From the NCBI GenBank assembly GCA_003170115.1, contig PMZS01000034.1, forward strand, positions 1 through 10,267: 10,267 nt of DNA, written 5' to 3'. This document shows positions 7,496 through 10,267 of the stretch, piece by piece. Positions within the stretch are counted from its first letter, which is position 1. The number at the start of each line of letters is the position of its first letter. Below the pieces are notes generated by a model that was not told where the DNA came from, made no database searches, and worked only from the letters and a program-made list of their open reading frames with translations. Source of the DNA: Spirochaetaceae bacterium (GTDB taxonomy: Bacteria; Spirochaetota; Spirochaetia; SZUA-6; Fen-1364). The position numbers and the translations under genes were made by a program.

Positions 7496-8512
7496 ATGGT
7501 CCAGGTGCAGATACCCAGGGTCGGCGGACCCGAAGTCCTCCGTGTTGTCGAAGTCCCCTCACTCCCCCTGCTTCCCGATCACGTGCGCATCAAGGTGAGC
7601 GCCGCGGGAGTGAACTTTGCCGATGTGCACATGAGGATGGGGCTGTACGCTGAAGCGCCCCGCATCCCGTTCGTGCCCGGCTTCGAAGTGGCGGGAGTGG
7701 TGGCGGAAGTCGGCCCCGGCGTCCGCGCGTTCCGCCGCGGTGAGCGGGTCCTGGCGGCGTGCCGTTTCGGCGGGTACAGCAGCGAGATCGTGCTCCCCGC
7801 GGCGCATGTTCGGAGGACCCCACGGAAGCTGTCCGACAAGGAGGCGGCATCCATTCCTATTGCTTTCATGACCGCCTGGATTGCCCTCATGGAGATGGCA
7901 CGGGTGCGCGAAGGGGATCGGGTGCTTGTCCCCGGGGCCGCGGGGGGAGTCGGTACGGCGATCGTCCAAATTGCATCGCGCGCGGGGGCGCAGGTTGTCG
8001 CGGTGGTCGGATCGGCCGAGAAGAAAGATGCCGTGCGCGCCCTCGGTGCTTCCCAGGCGTTCACGTATGCAGAGCTCGACGCGCGCGACCGTCCGGACGC
8101 CCGCGATTTCACCATGGTCCTCGATGCGCGGGGCGGTCCGTACTTGAAGGATTCGATTCGCCGGCTCGCCCCGGGGGGACGGGTCGTCAGTTACGGGGTC
8201 TCCTCCCTGGTCGCGGGCAGGAAGCGGTCCATCCCCCATGCCATCAGGCGTCTCCTGCAGACGCCCCTGTTGACGCCGATCGGCCTCGCCATGGCGAACA
8301 AGGGGGTCTTCGGGCTCAACATGCTGAAGTTTTTCGACACGCAGCAGGGAATGGGGCTCCTGATGAAGGCGATGGACGGGATGCTCGATGGGTTCCAGGC
8401 AGGACTGTTCAAGGCAGTGGTGGGGAAGAGTTTTCCTCTCTCTAAAGCCGGGGATGCCCATGCCTATCTTCAGGCAAGGAAGAATTTCGGCAAGGTAGTT
8501 TTGATTTGTTGA
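7496..8512 (+). CDS. Zinc-free MDR-family NADPH:quinone oxidoreductase (VAT-1-like)
   Basis: A 338-residue soluble enzyme of the medium-chain dehydrogenase/reductase superfamily, quinone oxidoreductase/enoyl reductase branch, predicted to use NAD(P)H to reduce a quinone or other conjugated carbonyl. The start at 7496 gives the normal family N-terminus (VQIPRVGGPEVLRVVEVP). GroES-like fold about 25-115 with AGVNFADVHMRMG and PGFEVAGVV; Rossmann fold about 130-270 with the dinucleotide-binding AAGGVG at 148-153; C-terminal lobe ends KNFGKVVLIC. The Cys cluster of the structural-zinc alcohol dehydrogenases is absent. The middle of the C-terminal half (PHAIRRLLQTP..., MANKGVFGLN) resembles VAT-1-like proteins. 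It is divergently arranged with the cyclase gene. The true substrate cannot be told from sequence. Confidence 0.9.
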   Translation: MVQVQIPRVGGPEVLRVVEVPSLPLLPDHVRIKVSAAGVNFADVHMRMGLYAEAPRIPFVPGFEVAGVVAEVGPGVRAFRRGERVLAACRFGGYSSEIVLPAAHVRRTPRKLSDKEAASIPIAFMTAWIALMEMARVREGDRVLVPGAAGGVGTAIVQIASRAGAQVVAVVGSAEKKDAVRALGASQAFTYAELDARDRPDARDFTMVLDARGGPYLKDSIRRLAPGGRVVSYGVSSLVAGRKRSIPHAIRRLLQTPLLTPIGLAMANKGVFGLNMLKFFDTQQGMGLLMKAMDGMLDGFQAGLFKAVVGKSFPLSKAGDAHAYLQARKNFGKVVLIC

Positions 8513-8535
8513 TGGAATATTAAGTTAAAAAAATC

Positions 8536-8546
8536 AATTGACAATT
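8536..8546. promoter_or_regulatory. Inverted repeat over the -35 box
   Basis: AATTG-A-CAATT: 5-bp perfect arms about one central base, containing the whole -35 hexamer. It overlaps the second inverted repeat by 3 bp, giving two adjoining candidate operator sites. Confidence 0.4.
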
Positions 8547-8558
8547 AAATAATTTAAT
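8544..8558. promoter_or_regulatory. Operator-like inverted repeat filling the promoter spacer
   Basis: ATTAAAT-A-ATTTAAT: perfect 7-bp arms about one central base, starting directly after the -35 and ending 2 bp before the -10. A dimeric repressor bound here would block RNA polymerase. The adjacent DUF2089 HTH protein is the obvious candidate binder (inference). AT-rich DNA yields palindromes by chance more easily than GC-rich DNA. Confidence 0.5.
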
Positions 8559-8572
8559 ACTATCCTCTCTGA

Positions 8573-9025
8573 ATGCCCCGAAACAGAATCGACGCAAATG
8601 TTCGATGCCCGTCGTGCAATGGACAGCTTTTCCCGAGGGTTCTCGTCTGCGATTCATGCGGCCTGAAGGTCGAGGGTGATTTCGTGATGAACGAGTTCGG
8701 GGCGTTGACTCCCGACGAGCTGCATTTCCTTCGCGTTTTCATCTACTGCGAAGGGAGGATCCGGGACATGGAAGCGGCGCTGGGGGTGAGTTACCCCACG
8801 GTGAAGGGGCACATGGCGTCGATCAAGCAAAAGCTCAACCTTGCGAATGCCCGTCCGCCGGCACCCGCCGCGGCTCCGGGGAGCCCCGCGAAGCCGGGGA
8901 GCTTCCAGAGGGCGGATGAAGTGCTGGATGGGCTTGAAGCCGGACAGATCAGCTACAAGGAGGCCATTCGGCTCCTGCGCGCGAGGAAGAAGGAGGGAAA
9001 GAGCGATGGACAGCAGGACGGGTGA
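8573..9025 (+). CDS. DUF2089 zinc-ribbon/HTH protein with SHOCT-like C-terminal hairpin
   Basis: A 150-residue predicted DNA-binding regulator. The N-terminal zinc ribbon has Cys12, Cys15, Cys26 and Cys29 (CPSC...CDSC). The DUF2089 core follows with ALTPDELHFLRVFI and an HTH-like segment MEAALGVSYPTVKGHMASI (about 65-83), close to the family's LGISYPTVR consensus. An Ala/Pro linker (about 93-110) leads to a C-terminal hairpin DEVLDGLEAGQISYKEAIRL (about 116-135), of the SHOCT-like type found at the N-terminus of YvlB/LiaX proteins. The next gene starts inside this one (20-bp overlap), so the two are coupled. Its own promoter carries inverted repeats, which suggests autoregulation. Biological role is not known; DUF2089 itself is a confident call. 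Confidence 0.88.
   Translation: MPRNRIDANVRCPSCNGQLFPRVLVCDSCGLKVEGDFVMNEFGALTPDELHFLRVFIYCEGRIRDMEAALGVSYPTVKGHMASIKQKLNLANARPPAPAAAPGSPAKPGSFQRADEVLDGLEAGQISYKEAIRLLRARKKEGKSDGQQDG
8991..8996 (+). promoter_or_regulatory. Shine-Dalgarno site for the beta-helix gene
   Basis: AGGAGG, 9 nt before ATG 9006 and located inside the DUF2089 coding sequence. It supports ATG 9006 over the upstream in-frame ATG at 8841 and contrasts with the SD-less start of the first gene of the operon. Confidence 0.75.
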
Positions 9026-10196
9026 CAGGATCCGTGCCATGAAGGAAAAGGGAACGATTACCCAGGAACAGGCCGAGGAGCTGCTGGGTGCGATCTCCGA
9101 GGAAACGCCAGCGGAGCAGGAAGAGCCTGCCGAACAACCCGACCCTCATCGAGGCCGGCGGCACTCACGTGCCTTCTTCGACATGGATTGGGTCGGCGAC
9201 ATGGTGGATGGCATCACCTCGGGCCTGGGAGCCGCCTCCGATCGTGACCGTTCCAGCGACGAATACCGCTACGAATGGGATCCCCGGTGGGGAAGGAGGA
9301 GGGGCGGTAACGCGGAAAGCACTTCCCGCGTCGAGCAGCCGGAAGGGGAGTCTTTCGAGTTCCAGGAGAACCGCGTGATTTTCAGCAAGCTCTCCGGCAT
9401 GCACCTGGTGCGCTCAAAGGTGCGGGACAATGCCTTCTCCGCCTCCACCCTTCGCGATGCCGCGCTCACCGACAGCTCGATCGTGGACAGCTCGCTCGCC
9501 GGCGCCTCCGTGCACGACCTGCGCATGGACGGCTCCGAGATGAAAGATGTCGTCATCGCCGGCTCCAAGCTCAACCGCCTGGAGCTGCGCGGAGGATCGG
9601 GCATGAAGAACGTCAAGCTTTCAGGATCATCAGTTTCGGGTCTCATCCTTGAGAGCGGCAGCCGGGTGGAGGATACGCGGTTCGCGGGTGTCGCGATAAA
9701 CGGGTGCGGCTTCTCGGAGAAGACCCGGCTGAAGGACACCCGACTGAACGGCACGGCGGTGAATCATTGTACCCTGCGGGGGGTGACGCTGGCGGACACG
9801 CGGATCGACGGATGCACGCTGGGCAGCACGAACCTGGCGGACACGGAGATCACCGGCAGCGTCTTCCGGGGCGTCCGCGTTCACGATTCAAGTATCACGG
9901 GGTCCCGCATCAAGGACACGCGCCTGGAAGCTGTGGGCTTTGCGTCCCTCACGATCGAAAGGAGCGAGCTGAAGAATGTGGCGATCCGCGATGTCTTTGA
10001 CGGCAGGTTCCCGCGGAAAGCGGAGAAGCTCAGCCTCGTGGATGTGAAGCTCGATAATGTGCAGTTCATTGGGTGCACCTTCCGCGACACGACTTTCAAG
10101 GGTATCGAGGCGGAAGGGTTGAGGATTCGAGGCAGAGATTTCTCGGGACAGACGATCGAAAAAGTGGAAGACCTCAGGGCGTTCGCCGACCGGTAG
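9006..10196 (+). CDS. Pentapeptide-type beta-helix protein with SHOCT-like N-terminal hairpin
   Basis: A 396-residue protein with no signal peptide or membrane helix. Residues 5-31 (GDRIRAMKEKGTITQEQAEE...) form a SHOCT-like/YvlB-N-type hairpin matching the one ending the upstream DUF2089 protein. A charged, acidic linker (about 32-115) follows, with a basic RRH patch and an aromatic MDWVGDMVDGI segment at 60-70. From about 120 to 330 the protein is a run of five-residue repeats with an aliphatic or aromatic residue at the second position and Gly/Asp/Ser at the fourth (for example TLADTRIDGCTLGSTNLADT), predicted to stack as a four-sided right-handed beta-helix of roughly 40 coil faces. The repeats deviate from the classical A(D/N)LXX pattern. 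Start chosen by the AGGAGG site. The function is unknown; DNA mimicry or a scaffold for stress sensing are possibilities only. Confidence 0.82.
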   Translation: MDSRTGDRIRAMKEKGTITQEQAEELLGAISEETPAEQEEPAEQPDPHRGRRHSRAFFDMDWVGDMVDGITSGLGAASDRDRSSDEYRYEWDPRWGRRRGGNAESTSRVEQPEGESFEFQENRVIFSKLSGMHLVRSKVRDNAFSASTLRDAALTDSSIVDSSLAGASVHDLRMDGSEMKDVVIAGSKLNRLELRGGSGMKNVKLSGSSVSGLILESGSRVEDTRFAGVAINGCGFSEKTRLKDTRLNGTAVNHCTLRGVTLADTRIDGCTLGSTNLADTEITGSVFRGVRVHDSSITGSRIKDTRLEAVGFASLTIERSELKNVAIRDVFDGRFPRKAEKLSLVDVKLDNVQFIGCTFRDTTFKGIEAEGLRIRGRDFSGQTIEKVEDLRAFADR

Positions 10197-10212
10197 GCCT
10201 TGTGACGGATTG

Positions 10213-10246
10213 GCCGCGAAATTTCACGAAGTTTCGCGGCTTTCTT
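10213..10246 (+). terminator. Rho-independent terminator after the beta-helix gene
   Basis: GCCGCGAAA (10213-10221) pairs perfectly with TTTCGCGGC (10232-10240) around a 10-nt loop and is followed by TTTCTT. It lies 17 bp after the stop codon and ends the two-gene operon. Confidence 0.85.
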
Positions 10247-10267
10247 GTGCGGTGTAGTTGAGTTAAC

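Larger units (their letters stand above)
8516..8566 (+). promoter_or_regulatory. Strong AT-rich promoter of the DUF2089/beta-helix operon
   Basis: A consensus -35 TTGACA at 8538-8543, an exact 17-bp spacer, and a -10 TATCCT at 8561-8566 (4 of 6). Upstream A/T tracts (8516-8537) resemble an UP element; in 8516-8563 only 5 of 48 bases are G or C, in otherwise GC-rich DNA. The -10 ends 6 bp before the ATG at 8573 and there is no SD, so the transcript is probably leaderless. Confidence 0.7.

Noticed and set aside
7559..8461. 300-codon minus-strand frame opposite the oxidoreductase gene
   Set aside because: Arg/His/Pro-rich translation without recognisable motifs; the plus-strand MDR enzyme explains this stretch.
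8841..9005. N-terminal extension of the beta-helix frame to ATG 8841
   Set aside because: The extension is an Arg-rich out-of-phase reading of the DUF2089 gene; AGGAGG and the SHOCT-like hairpin mark ATG 9006.
1..10267. CRISPR arrays, tRNA/rRNA genes, insertion sequences, attachment sites
   Set aside because: I saw no regularly spaced direct repeats, no tRNA-like cloverleaf, and no transposase or integrase motifs or terminal inverted repeats anywhere in the window.

Overview
The window looks like chromosome from an Acidobacteriota-type bacterium. A secreted S53 peptidase with a C-terminal tail of Ig-like modules plus a membrane-anchor pair, a DUF2844/DUF3443 gene pair and a CHASE2 adenylate cyclase are a combination I associate with that phylum. 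This is inference from family knowledge; no rRNA or marker gene is present. Base composition is uneven. The right half (about 5.2-10.2 kb) is strongly GC-rich with clear third-position GC bias, while the left 1.4 kb is closer to balanced.

Left half, all on the minus strand and read right to left: a CHASE2 transmembrane adenylate cyclase (7392-5224); 68 bp later a 1234-residue pro-kumamolisin/S53 peptidase (5155-1451); a short stretch with traces of a small decayed gene (about 1412-1205); then a DUF2844 secreted protein (1076-627) whose stop overlaps the start of a DUF3443 lipoprotein (630 to beyond the left edge) in an ATGA junction. Apart from the cyclase, the products are predicted to be exported, so this side looks like a cell-envelope/secretion neighbourhood.

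Right half, plus strand: a zinc-free MDR-family quinone oxidoreductase (7496-8512) divergent from the cyclase; then, behind a very AT-rich promoter, a two-gene unit made of a DUF2089 zinc-ribbon/HTH regulator (8573-9025) and an overlapping pentapeptide-type beta-helix protein (9006-10196), closed by a good intrinsic terminator (10213-10246). Both proteins of this unit carry a short SHOCT-like (YvlB/LiaX N-terminal type) helical hairpin, which ties them together functionally.

The best candidate for something undescribed is this DUF2089/beta-helix unit. Its promoter has a consensus -35, a 17-bp spacer almost filled by a 15-bp inverted repeat (an operator in a classic repressor position), and a -10 only 6 bp from the ATG, implying a leaderless mRNA. 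Similar TANNNT boxes 8 bp before the start codons of the two divergent genes suggest leaderless starts there too. The S53 peptidase is also odd: it keeps its Glu/Asp/Ser triad but has His where the family has the oxyanion-hole Asp.
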